A stretch of 64,000 nt of DNA from Accumulibacter sp031732795 (GTDB taxonomy: Bacteria; Pseudomonadota; Gammaproteobacteria; Burkholderiales; Rhodocyclaceae), in contig JAVMKC010000092.1 of NCBI GenBank assembly GCA_031732795.1, positions 1 to 64,000 on the forward strand, written 5' to 3'. Each line of letters begins with the position of its first letter. Within the stretch, counting starts at the first letter, position 1. A program made the position numbers and the translations under genes. Positions 42,807 to 51,590 of this stretch are shown one piece after another. The notes under the pieces are model-generated. The model saw only the letters and a program-made list of their open reading frames with translations. It ran no database searches and was not told where the DNA came from.

Positions 42807-43820
42807 TTACCAGCCTCGCATCATCGCCAGACCGTGCGCGCCGTGGCGCGATGCCGTTTCGCAATGGGCCGCCCGCATGCCGCCCAGCGCATAGACCGGC
42901 ATCGGGCACCGGGCAATCATTTCAGCAAACCCTTGCCAGCCGAGTCCTGTCGCTTCCGGATGACTGGCGGTCGGCAAAACCGGGCCGAGGACGACGAAAT
43001 CGACCGCCAGTGCCGCGGCCCGGGCCAGATCCGCCGCGTTGTGGCACGAGGCGCCGACCCAGTCCATTTCCGGTCGGGAATCGATCGCCCACAACCACTG
43101 CGCAGACAGATGCACGCCATGCGCGCCTGCCGTCGCCGCGGCAACGGCCGGAGAGTCGTTGATCAACACTCGCGCCGTCGGGTAATCGCCGGCCAATGCA
43201 ATCACCGATGCGGCGAAACGTTGGCGCTCGGCGGCCGGCAGGTTTTTATCGCGAACCTGTATCAAGCGCAGGCCCTGTTCCAGCGCCTGCCGCACGCGCG
43301 CCAGTTCGGCCTGGCAACCGTTGGCTTCGGCATGAGTCAGCACATAACGCGCCGGCAGATCGAGCGCCCGCAGAATCGGCCCGTTGGCGGGCAGGATCGG
43401 CGCCACCGTCGGCGTCTGGCCCACGTTCACCCAGGCGAAAGCGCTGTGTTCGATCGGCGCCACCGTGCCGCGCCAAGTGGTGACGCGAAAGAATTTCAGC
43501 CGCACGGTGGCATGCGGATAGGTGAATTCGCGGCACAGCCAGGGCCGGGGGTCGTCGATCTCGATGCCCAGTTCTTCGCGCAGTTCCCGCTGCAGCGCTG
43601 CGCAGGCGCTTTCCCCGGGTTCGATCTTGCCACCGGGGAATTCCCAGTATCCGGCATAGACCTTGCCGGCCGGACGTTGCGCGAGCAGGAATTCGGGGGC
43701 CGCTTCTGGAGACGCTTCCGGGCCACGCAGCAACACCGCGGCGACGACCTCGGTAACCGGCGTTCCGTGGGCGGCACCGGCAGTCGTCATTCCACTTGTC
43801 ATTCCAGCCGCGGCGCTCAT
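42807..43820 (-). CDS. Nudix hydrolase fused to a thiamine-phosphate-synthase-like domain
   Basis: The 337-residue protein starts at ATG 43820 in an ATGA overlap with the DUF815 gene. Residues about 15-150 are a MutT-type Nudix domain with the box GGKIEPGESACAALQRELRE then ELG. Residues about 160-335 resemble ThiE: RLIQVRDKNLPAAERQRFAA, VLINDSPAVAAATAGAHGVH, DFVVLGPVLPTASHPEATGL and PVYALGGM. Such fusions are common in beta- and gammaproteobacteria and are usually annotated as 8-oxo-dGTP diphosphatase. Whether the ThiE-like half is active is unknown. Confidence 0.9.
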   Translation of the reverse strand: MSAAAGMTSGMTTAGAAHGTPVTEVVAAVLLRGPEASPEAAPEFLLAQRPAGKVYAGYWEFPGGKIEPGESACAALQRELREELGIEIDDPRPWLCREFTYPHATVRLKFFRVTTWRGTVAPIEHSAFAWVNVGQTPTVAPILPANGPILRALDLPARYVLTHAEANGCQAELARVRQALEQGLRLIQVRDKNLPAAERQRFAASVIALAGDYPTARVLINDSPAVAAATAGAHGVHLSAQWLWAIDSRPEMDWVGASCHNAADLARAAALAVDFVVLGPVLPTASHPEATGLGWQGFAEMIARCPMPVYALGGMRAAHCETASRHGAHGLAMMRGW

Positions 43821-44767
43821 CCGCGGGTCGCTGCGCGTTTGCGCGTCGTGGCGGCGGCCCGCGGCGCGCGGCGTGACGCTTTTCCGTCGGCGGCACCGGA
43901 TTGACGCCCCGCCCAATCCTTGGCGAACTGCCAGGCGACGCGGCCACTGCGCGAGCCGCGTTCCAACGCCCAATTCAGGGCATCGCGTTCGGCGGCGGCG
44001 ATGTTCTCCGGGCGGCAGCCGAACGAACGCAGCCAATGCGCGGCGATGCGCAGATAGGCGTCCTGATCGAAGGGGTAAAACGAAATCCACAGTCCGAAGC
44101 GCTCGGAAAGCGAAATTTTTTCCTCGATCGCTTCGCCGGGATGGATTTCCTCGTCGACCCGCCGGCTGTCGAGGTTGTCGGCAAAAAAATCGGGCATCAG
44201 ATGGCGGCGGTTCGAGGTGGCGTAGATCAGCACATTGTCCGGCGGCGCGGCCAGTGAGCCGTCGAGAACCGCTTTCAAGGCTTTGTAACGCGCGTCGCCG
44301 GCTTCGAAGGACAGGTCGTCGCAAAAAACGATGAAGCGCTCCGGCCGGCCATCGAGCAGATCGACGATGTCGGGCAGGTCGAGCAGATCGTCCTTGTCGA
44401 CTTCGATCAGCCGCAGCCCCTGCCCGGCGTAGGCGTTGAGCAGGGCCTTGATCAGCGAGGATTTGCCGGAACCGCGGGCGCCGGTGAGCAGAACGTTGTT
44501 CGCCGGCTTGCCGGCGACGAAATGGCGGGTGTTGGTCTCGATCCGCGCTTTCTGTTCGTCGATGTCCTGCAGGTCGTTCAGCCGGATGGCCGCCAGGCGG
44601 ACGATGGGTTGCAGATAGCCGGCTCCGTGACGGGTGCGCCAGCGGAACGCCACGGCCGACTGCCAGTCGGGCGCCGCGCTGGCCGGCGGCAACAGCGGTT
44701 CGAGACGCTCGATGAGTTGTTCGGCACGGCTCAGAAAGTGTTCGATTTGCCGGAAAGTGTCGAGCAT
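43817..44767 (-). CDS. DUF815 AAA+-type ATP-binding protein
   Basis: The 316-residue protein has Walker A LLTGARGSGKSSLIKALLNA and Walker B-like RFIVFCDDLSFEAGDARYKA, with the DUF815 marks VLDGSLAAPPDNVLIYATSN, RRHLMPDFFADNL and EEKISLSERFGLWISFYPFD. A basic C-terminal tail follows (ASRRAPRAAATTRKRAATRG). The family acts as an uncharacterised P-loop ATPase. It is co-transcribed with the Nudix/ThiE-like gene downstream, as often in betaproteobacteria. Confidence 0.92.
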   Translation of the reverse strand: MLDTFRQIEHFLSRAEQLIERLEPLLPPASAAPDWQSAVAFRWRTRHGAGYLQPIVRLAAIRLNDLQDIDEQKARIETNTRHFVAGKPANNVLLTGARGSGKSSLIKALLNAYAGQGLRLIEVDKDDLLDLPDIVDLLDGRPERFIVFCDDLSFEAGDARYKALKAVLDGSLAAPPDNVLIYATSNRRHLMPDFFADNLDSRRVDEEIHPGEAIEEKISLSERFGLWISFYPFDQDAYLRIAAHWLRSFGCRPENIAAAERDALNWALERGSRSGRVAWQFAKDWAGRQSGAADGKASRRAPRAAATTRKRAATRG

Positions 44768-44817
44768 CGGGACAGTATACTGGGCGGATTGATGAACTCG
44801 CCACTCTAGCCAAAACG

Positions 44818-46023
44818 ATGCCTAAAAGCCAATCATGGACCGTACCGGTCGTCGGTGCGTTATTCGCCGCGCTGCTCAGCGCCTGCGGAACCGGCCGTCA
44901 GGCGGTCGACAACGATTCGTCGGCGATGGCCCACTGCCCACCGTGTGGCGCTTCTTCGCCGGCGTCACCGGTCAAACCGCTGCGCGCCGCTTCCTGGAGC
45001 GAATTGCCGGGCTGGTCCGACGACGATCTCGCCGCCGCCTGGCCGGCATTCCTGCGCTCCTGCCGCACGCTCGTCAATCGCCCGCCGTGGAAAGCGGTCT
45101 GCGAAGACGCGCGGACGCTGAACGTCAGCACGCCGACGATCCGCCGTTTTCTCGAATCGCGCTTGCAACCCTGGCGGGTGGTCAATGCCGATGGCACCAC
45201 CACCGGCCTGGTCACCGGTTACTATGAACCGCTGCTGCGCGGCTCACGGACGCGCGGCGCGCCCTATCTGCACCCGGTGCTCGGCGTGCCGGACGATCTC
45301 CTGGTCGTCGATCTCGGCACCGCTCAGCCCGAAGTGAAGAACCTGCGCCTGCGCGGCCGGCTGCAGGGCAACAAGGTGGTGCCGTATTACAGCCGTGCCG
45401 AAATCGTCGGCCGCGAAAAGGAATTCGCCAACCGCGCGCTATTGTGGGTGGACGACGCCGTCGAACTGTTCTTCCTGCAGGTGCAGGGTTCCGGCCGGGT
45501 CAAGCTGAGCGATGGACGCACCGTCCGGCTGGCGTATGCCGATCAGAACGGCCACGCTTATCAATCGATCGGCCGCCTGCTGATCGACCGCGGCGAATTG
45601 ACCGCCGAACAAGCGACGATGCCCGGCATCAAGCAATGGGCGCGCGCCAATCCGGGACGTGTGAATGAAGTGCTCAACAGCAATCCGAGTTACGTCTTCT
45701 TCCGCGAACAGGCGCAGAGCGCCGCTGACAGCGACGGCCCGAGCGGTGCGTTCGCCGTGCCGCTGACCGCCGAACGCAGCATCGCCGTCGACCCCCGCCA
45801 TGTGCCGCTCGGCGCGCCGGTGTTTCTGGCGACCAGTCAGGCCGAATCGGCCGCGCCGCTGCGCCGCCTGGTGATGGCGCAGGATACCGGCGGCGCGATC
45901 CGCGGCGCGGTACGGGCCGATCTGTTCTATGGTTTCGGGGACAAAGCCGGCAACCAGGCCGGGCGGATGAAGCAACCAGGCCAGATGTGGGTGTTGCTGC
46001 CCCCGGGGGCTGCACCAAAATAA
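44818..46023 (+). CDS. mltA: Membrane-bound lytic murein transglycosylase A
   Basis: The 401-residue lipoprotein has signal and lipobox ALFAALLSACGTG. The MltA domain follows: GLVTGYYEPLLRGSRTRGAP, VPYYSRAEIVGREKEFANRA and LLWVDDAVELFFLQVQGSGR. The C-terminal 3D domain has AVDPRHVPLGAPVFLATS and MAQDTGGAIRGAVRADLFYG, containing the catalytic Asp region. It cleaves glycan strands in the outer-membrane-facing murein. It is divergent from the DUF815 gene. Confidence 0.95.
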   Translation: MPKSQSWTVPVVGALFAALLSACGTGRQAVDNDSSAMAHCPPCGASSPASPVKPLRAASWSELPGWSDDDLAAAWPAFLRSCRTLVNRPPWKAVCEDARTLNVSTPTIRRFLESRLQPWRVVNADGTTTGLVTGYYEPLLRGSRTRGAPYLHPVLGVPDDLLVVDLGTAQPEVKNLRLRGRLQGNKVVPYYSRAEIVGREKEFANRALLWVDDAVELFFLQVQGSGRVKLSDGRTVRLAYADQNGHAYQSIGRLLIDRGELTAEQATMPGIKQWARANPGRVNEVLNSNPSYVFFREQAQSAADSDGPSGAFAVPLTAERSIAVDPRHVPLGAPVFLATSQAESAAPLRRLVMAQDTGGAIRGAVRADLFYGFGDKAGNQAGRMKQPGQMWVLLPPGAAPK

Positions 46024-46149
46024 GCCGGCACCCCGCGGAACGACGAGCAAGCGCCCCAAACTGGTGCCTTGGCAAAACCAAGCGCACCATTGCGGAGCGG
46101 CGCTGCGCCCAAAAAGGCGCCGAGCGCCTGAATCGGGGGCGGATCAAAC

Positions 46150-46166
46150 CTGGAACGGCGCTTGCT
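46150..46166 (+). promoter_or_regulatory. Probable sigma-54 promoter of amt
   Basis: CTGGAACGGCGCTTGCT matches the sigma-54 consensus (YTGGCACGRNNNTTGCW) at all but one specified base. It has correct GG-N10-GC spacing and lies 33 bases before the ammonium transporter ATG. Nitrogen control by NtrC is the natural inference. Confidence 0.7.
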
Positions 46167-46198
46167 AGACATGAACGGTCCGCTTTTCAGGAACGATC

Positions 46199-47401
46199 AT
46201 GGAAGCTCTAAAAACAGGCAGCGACGTCCTCTTCATTCTGCTCGGCGGGATCATGGTCCTGGCGATGCATTCCGGTTTCGCCTTTCTCGAACTGGGCACG
46301 GTGCGCAAGAAAAGCCAGGTCAATGCCCTGGTCAAGATTCTCATCGATTTCTCGGTATCGACCATCGCCTATTTCTTCATCGGCTACAGCATCGCCTATG
46401 GCAGCCATTTTTTCACCGGCGCCGACACCCTGGTGCAGAAGAACGGTTATGAACTGACCAAATTCTTCTTCCTGCTGACCTTTGCCGCAGCCATCCCGGC
46501 CATCGTTTCCGGTGGCATCGCCGAACGCGCCAAGTTCTACCCGCAACTCGCCGCCACTTTCCTGATCGTCGGACTGATCTATCCGTTTTTCGAAGGCATC
46601 GCCTGGAATCAGGGTTTCGGCATCCAGGCCTGGCTGAAAGCGATTTACGGCGAGGAGTTCCACGATTTCGCCGGCTCGGTGGTGGTGCACGCGATGGGCG
46701 GCTGGATCGCTCTGCCGGCGGTCATCCTGCTTGGCGCGCGCTCCGGGCGCTATACCAAGGAAGGCCGCATTTCGGCGCATCCCCCCTCGTCGATCCCCTT
46801 TCTGGCCCTGGGCGCCTGGATCCTCACCGTCGGCTGGTTCGGCTTCAACGTCATGAGCGCGCAGACCATCGACAAAATCTCCGGCCTGGTGGCGATCAAC
46901 TCGTTGATGGCGATGGTCGGCGGAACCTTGGTCGCCCTGGCCGCCGGCAAGAACGACCCCGGCTTCGTGCACAACGGCCCGCTGGCCGGGCTGGTCGCCG
47001 TCTGCGCCGGCTCGGACGTGATGCACCCGATCGGCGCCTTGTTCGTCGGCGGCATCGCCGGCGGGCTGTTCGTACTGATGTTCACCCTGACGCAGAACCG
47101 CTGGAAAATCGACGACGTGCTCGGCGTCTGGCCTCTGCACGGCATCTGCGGCGCCTGGGGCGGCATCGCCGCCGGAATTTTCGGCTGCCAGACGCTCGGC
47201 GGCGTCGGTGGGGTGGCGTTCATGCCGCAACTGCTGATGACCGGTTTGGCGATCGTCATCGCCCTGGTCGGCAGCAGCATCGTCTATGGAATACTGAAAA
47301 GCATCGTCGGTCTACGTCTCGACCAGGAGCAGGAGTACTACGGCCCCGACCTGTCGATCCACAAGATCACCGCCACGCCGGAACGGGAGGTCAATTGGTA
47401 A
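46199..47401 (+). CDS. amt: Ammonium transporter
   Basis: This 400-residue Amt/Rh protein has about 11 membrane helices. It carries the twin-His pore residues in VVHAMGGWIALPAV and GVWPLHGICGAWGGIAAG, plus family marks FAFLELGTVRKKSQVNALVK and GGLFVLMFTLTQNRWKIDDV. It conducts ammonium/ammonia into the cell under nitrogen limitation. No glnK follows, which is unusual for amtB operons. The sequence resembles the Amt class that starts MEALKTGSDVLFILLGGIMV. A sigma-54-like promoter precedes it. Confidence 0.95.
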   Translation: MEALKTGSDVLFILLGGIMVLAMHSGFAFLELGTVRKKSQVNALVKILIDFSVSTIAYFFIGYSIAYGSHFFTGADTLVQKNGYELTKFFFLLTFAAAIPAIVSGGIAERAKFYPQLAATFLIVGLIYPFFEGIAWNQGFGIQAWLKAIYGEEFHDFAGSVVVHAMGGWIALPAVILLGARSGRYTKEGRISAHPPSSIPFLALGAWILTVGWFGFNVMSAQTIDKISGLVAINSLMAMVGGTLVALAAGKNDPGFVHNGPLAGLVAVCAGSDVMHPIGALFVGGIAGGLFVLMFTLTQNRWKIDDVLGVWPLHGICGAWGGIAAGIFGCQTLGGVGGVAFMPQLLMTGLAIVIALVGSSIVYGILKSIVGLRLDQEQEYYGPDLSIHKITATPEREVNW

Positions 47402-47478
47402 GCCGGCCCATCGAGCTGAAAAAGTTGGGCTGAAAAAGACGAGTCCGGCGTTGCCGTAAAACGAAACGCGGCGCGTGT

Positions 47479-48174
47479 TCAATCGAGCAGGGTCTTGCCG
47501 CGCGTCTTGGCGATTGCCGCAACTCTGGCGGCCGCATCGGGCTCGCCGACGAATCGCAGATCCAGCGGCGAGTCGATCGCACACAGCGCCTCGATCACTG
47601 CGAGATCGCCGTGCAGCACATTGATCACGCCGGCGGGGAAGCCGCAACGCGTACCCAGTTCGGCCAGGGCGAACAGTGCCGAGGGAACATGCGGGCTGGG
47701 CTTGAGGATCACGGTTCCTCCGGCGAGCAACCATGACACAGCGTGACGCACCGCAGCCAGAAAAGGCTGATGACGATCGCAAAGGATGGCCAACACACCA
47801 TTTGCGGTGTCAGCCGGCGTGGGGAATCGCAAGACCTCGCACGCCGAGGAGATCTCGTCCATCGCTTGCGCGCGGGTCCAGCCGGTTTCTTCACTGAGCA
47901 AGCCGGCAAAATGTTCGGCGTACCCGGCCAGCGCCTCGGCGAGCGCGCTCAGCAAGGCTGCGCGTTCGGCGGCGCGACGAACCGACCATTCGGGTTGCGC
48001 CTGCTCGGCCGCGGCGACCGCCGCCTGCGCCTCCAACGAGCCGCACAACGGGGTGCGCCGCTTGATCTGCTGACTGTGAGCGTCGCGCACATCGATGAAC
48101 GTTGGGGCCATCGTCAGATAAGCGTGGCCGTTGATCCATAGCGGAATGGCTCGGATTTCTTCTGGGTGTGACAT
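47479..48174 (-). pseudogene. Truncated aldehyde dehydrogenase (N-terminal half only)
   Basis: The 231 residues read as an ALDH cofactor-binding half: WINGHAYLTMAPTFIDVRDA, AAVAAAEQAQPEWSVRRAAE, SEETGWTRAQAMDEISSACE, GTVILKPSPHVPSALFALAE and LRFVGEPDAAARVAAIAKTR. It stops at KTLLD, before the ELGG glutamate and the catalytic Cys domain. About 250 residues are missing and nothing downstream continues it before the amt gene end. It is therefore likely a deletion remnant, unless a short ALDH-like protein is intended. It is divergent from the IclR regulator. Confidence 0.75.
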
Positions 48175-48323
48175 TGAATTCCTCGGCGTTCGGAGCAGTC
48201 GCTCATGACGAAAAAGAGCTCTCCGACCCGCATGATGTTAAGATATCGGCGCGCTTCCAGCGGGCATCAAAATTACTATGGTATTCTTTGCCCAGTGAAA
48301 ACGGAAGGTTCGACAACAAGGCA

Positions 48324-49094
48324 ATGGCTGACCAGCACGCCGAAAAAAATTCAATTCAGGTGATCGAGCGGATGATGTCGCTGCTCGACGTGTTGGCCGA
48401 CCACAACGAACCGGTCAGTCTGAAAGTGCTGGCGCAACGCTGCGGACTGCATCCGTCGACCGCGCATCGCATTCTGGCAGCGATGGCCGGCGCGCTGCTG
48501 GTCGAACGCCACGAGGTCGGCACGTATGCCTTGGGAATTCGCCTGCTCGAACTCGGCAACATCGTCAAAGCGCGGATCAATATCCGGCAGGTGGCTCTGC
48601 CTTTCATGCAGCAACTTCACGAATTGGTCGGCGAGGCGGTCAATCTGGGCATTCGCCGCGAAGACGAAATCATTTATGTCGAGCGCACCTCCAGCGGTCG
48701 GTCATTGGTTCGCGTCGTCTATTTGGTCGGTGGACGCGCCCCGCTTCATCTGACTTCGGTCGGCAAGCTTTTTCTGGCCGCTGACAACGTCGCCGATATT
48801 CGTGCTTACGTCAAGCGCACCGGCTTGCCCGGCAAGACGCCGCATTCCTTGACCAATCTGGCCGCGCTCGAAAAGGAAGTCGAAAAAATTCGTCGCCATG
48901 AGCTTGCCTTCGATAGCGAGGAAGCCGAAATCGGTCTGCGCTGCATTGCCGCGCCCATCCGCAACGACGAGGGACTGCTGGTCGCCGGTTTGTCGATCTC
49001 CACACCCAGCGATCGATACAATCCCGACTGGGTCGGGCCGCTCAAAGCCACCGCCGAAAAAATCTCGTCGGCATTGGGTTACGGGAAGGCGTGA
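48324..49094 (+). CDS. IclR-family transcriptional regulator
   Basis: The 256-residue protein starts at ATG 48324 (MADQHAEKNSIQVIERMMSL). The N-terminal winged HTH contains LKVLAQRCGLHPSTAHRILA. The effector-binding domain covers residues about 85-250 (GEAVNLGIRREDEIIYVERT, PLHLTSVGKLFLAADNVADI, IGLRCIAAPIRNDEGLLVAG). IclR regulators respond to small organic acids or aromatics. It is divergent from the ALDH remnant, which was probably its target. The AT-rich spacer with ATTACTATGGTATTC near 48271 may be its promoter or operator. Confidence 0.93.
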   Translation: MADQHAEKNSIQVIERMMSLLDVLADHNEPVSLKVLAQRCGLHPSTAHRILAAMAGALLVERHEVGTYALGIRLLELGNIVKARINIRQVALPFMQQLHELVGEAVNLGIRREDEIIYVERTSSGRSLVRVVYLVGGRAPLHLTSVGKLFLAADNVADIRAYVKRTGLPGKTPHSLTNLAALEKEVEKIRRHELAFDSEEAEIGLRCIAAPIRNDEGLLVAGLSISTPSDRYNPDWVGPLKATAEKISSALGYGKA

Positions 49095-49249
49095 TTACTA
49101 TAAATAAGAATGCGTATCGGAAAACAGGCTGACCGCCGTTTCCGGTACAGCAATTACTGCCGATTGGTCAACGAAAATGGCTGATGGGCGTTGTCGGGTT
49201 TGTTGGTCGCTTGCCGATCGGCAAACCACTATCTCACCAGGAGGACCCC

Positions 49250-49927
49250 ATGCATAAACTGATTTCCCTGTTGGTCGGGCTGCTGTTTTTGGCGACGAAC
49301 GCCTTCGCCGCTGTCAACGTCAACACGGCAAACAAAACCGAATTGATCACCCTGCCCGGTATCGGACCGGCCAAAGCACAGGCCATCATCGACTACCGGA
49401 CCAAGAACGGTCCTTTCAAGTCGGTCGATGATCTGGACAAGGTTCCCGGCATCGGTCCGGCCATCCTCGGTCAGATCAGAAAGGATGTCGCTCTGGAGGG
49501 TCCGACGACGGTCAAGCCGGCGGCCAATACGCCAGCCGCCAAGCCCGCTCCGGCCGCGGCAGCCAAGCCCGAAGCCACCAAACCGGCTCCGATGCCGGCA
49601 GCGGCAGCACCCGCGGCCGCAGGCACAGTTGCTGCAGGCACGGCAGCCGCCAAACCCGCCGCCACTCCGGCCACCACTACTCCAGCCACCAGTCCAGCCA
49701 CCACCCCGGCCAGCCCGAAGACGGCCACTCCCGCCAGCGAGCCGGCGAAACCTGCGGCGGCAATGAGCAAGGAAGAGAAGAAAGCGGCTGAAAAAGCGGA
49801 AAAAGAGAAAAAGGAAGCCGCCAAGAAAGCTGAAAAGGAACAGAAAGCCGCCGCCAAGAAAGCCGAGAAAGAACACAAGGATACGGCCAAAGCGGAACCC
49901 GCCAAGAAGGAAGGCGAACAGAAGTAA
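49250..49927 (+). CDS. ComEA-like helix-hairpin-helix protein with Ala/Pro/Lys-rich tail
   Basis: The start at 49250 follows CCAGGAGGA. Signal peptide: ISLLVGLLFLATNAFA. Residues about 20-80 form a ComEA-type double HhH: VNVNTANKTELITLPGIGPA, KAQAIIDYRTKNGPFKSVDD and LDKVPGIGPAILGQIRKDV. The remaining 140 residues are low-complexity, first Pro/Ala/Thr-rich, then Lys/Glu/Ala-rich (KKAAEKAEKEKKEAAKKAEK), histone-H1-like. It is exported and presumably binds DNA. The HhH part could serve DNA uptake; the tail is much longer than in ordinary ComEA. Confidence 0.88.
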   Translation: MHKLISLLVGLLFLATNAFAAVNVNTANKTELITLPGIGPAKAQAIIDYRTKNGPFKSVDDLDKVPGIGPAILGQIRKDVALEGPTTVKPAANTPAAKPAPAAAAKPEATKPAPMPAAAAPAAAGTVAAGTAAAKPAATPATTTPATSPATTPASPKTATPASEPAKPAAAMSKEEKKAAEKAEKEKKEAAKKAEKEQKAAAKKAEKEHKDTAKAEPAKKEGEQK

Positions 49928-49967
49928 GTTTTTTGTCATCGTCACCGGCCGCTCGGCGGCCTGCGAG

Positions 49968-49989
49968 GAACCCCGCTGCGGCGGGGTTC
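49968..49989 (+). terminator. GC-rich hairpin after the comEA-like gene
   Basis: A perfect 9-bp stem (GAACCCCGC / GCGGGGTTC) with a 4-base loop, 40 bases after the stop. No T-run follows directly, so it is only a probable terminator. Confidence 0.5.
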
Positions 49990-50169
49990 TGCATTAAAAG
50001 GTATCGTGTGGTGACAAGGGAGCAGGATCAGCAATGACCGTCGCCGGTCTGGTGCGCTTCTGGACAACGACCGCCGTTGCCAGCCGATGAAGTGGACAGC
50101 AAATCAAACCGGTGAGACCATCGATTCGTCACTTTTACTTCTTCTCGTCTCGCCAGAAAGTCCTACGCT

Positions 50170-51033
50170 ATGCGTGTGCCGTCCGCGTTGTTGCCGTTCG
50201 TATTCGTTTTTTTGTGGAGTACCGGGTTCATCGGCGCCAAACTCGGTCTGCCGCACGCCGAACCGCTGACTTTTCTGCTGATCCGTTACCTGCTGGTGAT
50301 TTTATTGATGAGTGCGCTGGTTCTGGCCACCCGGGCACCCTGGCCGGCGGATTGGCGGCACGTCTGGCACATCGGTTTCACCGGCCTGCTGGTGCACGCG
50401 GTCTATCTCGGCGGGGTGTTCGTGGCCATCAAACAGGGCTTGCCGGCCGGTGTGACGTCGCTGGTCGTCGGGATGCAACCCCTGCTGACCGCTTGTGGCG
50501 CCGGTTTTCTGCTCGGTGAAAACGTCGCACCACGCCAGTGGCTGGGACTGGCGTTGGGCTTTGCCGGTGTCGGGCTGGTGGTGGCCAACAAGCTTGCCGG
50601 CGTGCCGGTATTTTCGATGCTGCTGCCGGCGCTGCTGGCGTTGCTCGGCATCACTTGCGGCACCTTGTACCAGAAACGCTTTTGCCCGCATTTCGATTTG
50701 CGTACCGGGTCGGTGATCCAATTCACCCCGACGGCTGTTCTCACCGCCCTGGTCGCCTGGCGCACCGAAACGATGGTCGTCGACTGGGCGGCCGAATTCG
50801 TCTTCGCGCTCGGCTGGCTGGTGCTGGTGCTTTCGGTCGGCGCGATCAGCCTGCTGAACATGCTGATTCGCCGCGGCAGCGCGGTCAACGTCGCCAGCCT
50901 GTTCTATCTGACGCCGCCGAGTACGGCGATCATCGCCTGGCTGGTGTTCGGCGAAACGCTGACCGGGCTGGCACTGCTCGGCATGATCCTGGCCGTCAGC
51001 GGCGTTTATCTGGCGCGGACGCAAGCACGGTGA
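50170..51033 (+). CDS. EamA/DMT-family transporter
   Basis: The 287-residue inner-membrane protein has about ten helices in two EamA repeats (LPFVFVFLWSTGFIGAKLGL, LVVGMQPLLTACGAGFLLGE; ISLLNMLIRRGSAVNVASLF, PPSTAIIAWLVFGETLTGLA). It exports or imports a small metabolite of unknown identity. It overlaps ruvC by four bases and so may drive transcription of the ruv cluster. Confidence 0.9.
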   Translation: MRVPSALLPFVFVFLWSTGFIGAKLGLPHAEPLTFLLIRYLLVILLMSALVLATRAPWPADWRHVWHIGFTGLLVHAVYLGGVFVAIKQGLPAGVTSLVVGMQPLLTACGAGFLLGENVAPRQWLGLALGFAGVGLVVANKLAGVPVFSMLLPALLALLGITCGTLYQKRFCPHFDLRTGSVIQFTPTAVLTALVAWRTETMVVDWAAEFVFALGWLVLVLSVGAISLLNMLIRRGSAVNVASLFYLTPPSTAIIAWLVFGETLTGLALLGMILAVSGVYLARTQAR

Positions 51034-51581
51034 GCGGGCTGCGCATCCTGGGGATCGATCCCGGCTTACGTGTCACCGGCTTCGGGGTGATCGAAAAAAT
51101 CGGCCAGCGTCTCGACTATCTGGCCAGCGGCTGCATCCGCACGGACCCGCAGGCCAGCCTGCCGGAACGTCTGGGGACGATTCACGCCGGCGTCTGCCAG
51201 TTGGTTGCCGAACACCGGCCGCGGCAAGCGGCGGTGGAAATCGTTTTCGTCAACGTCAATCCGCAATCGACCCTGCGGCTTGGTCAGGCGCGCGGAGCGG
51301 CGATCGTCGCCCTGGTGAACAACCGTCTCGAGGTGGCGGAGTACACCGCTTTGCAGGTCAAGCAGGCCGTGGTAGGCAACGGACACGCCGACAAGACGCA
51401 GGTGCAACACATGGTCAAGCGTCTGCTGGCCTTGCCGGCCGACCCGAACCCCGATGCCGCCGACGCCCTGGCCTGCGCGATCGCTCACGCGCACGGCGGC
51501 CAGGGCTGGGCGGTGCTGAACGGCGCGGCACCGCGCCGGCGTCACGGCCGGCTGCTGTTTGACAAGAAGATCGGCGCTTGA
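51030..51581 (+). CDS. ruvC: Holliday-junction endonuclease RuvC
   Basis: The 183-residue resolvase starts at GTG 51030, overlapping the transporter stop. The catalytic acidic residues are in place: LRILGIDPGLRVTGFGVIEK (first Asp), AAVEIVFVNVNPQSTLRLGQ (Glu) and NPDAADALACAIAHAH (the C-terminal Asp pair). It cuts four-way junctions processed by RuvAB, encoded next. The basic end (PRRRHGRLLFDKK) is usual. Confidence 0.97.
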   Translation: MSGLRILGIDPGLRVTGFGVIEKIGQRLDYLASGCIRTDPQASLPERLGTIHAGVCQLVAEHRPRQAAVEIVFVNVNPQSTLRLGQARGAAIVALVNNRLEVAEYTALQVKQAVVGNGHADKTQVQHMVKRLLALPADPNPDAADALACAIAHAHGGQGWAVLNGAAPRRRHGRLLFDKKIGA

Positions 51582-51590
51582 GGACACCAG

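Noticed and set aside
42807..44813. A 668-codon fusion of the DUF815 region with the Nudix protein
   Set aside because: The first third is the out-of-frame shadow of the DUF815 gene, which reads well in another frame and overlaps the Nudix start by ATGA.
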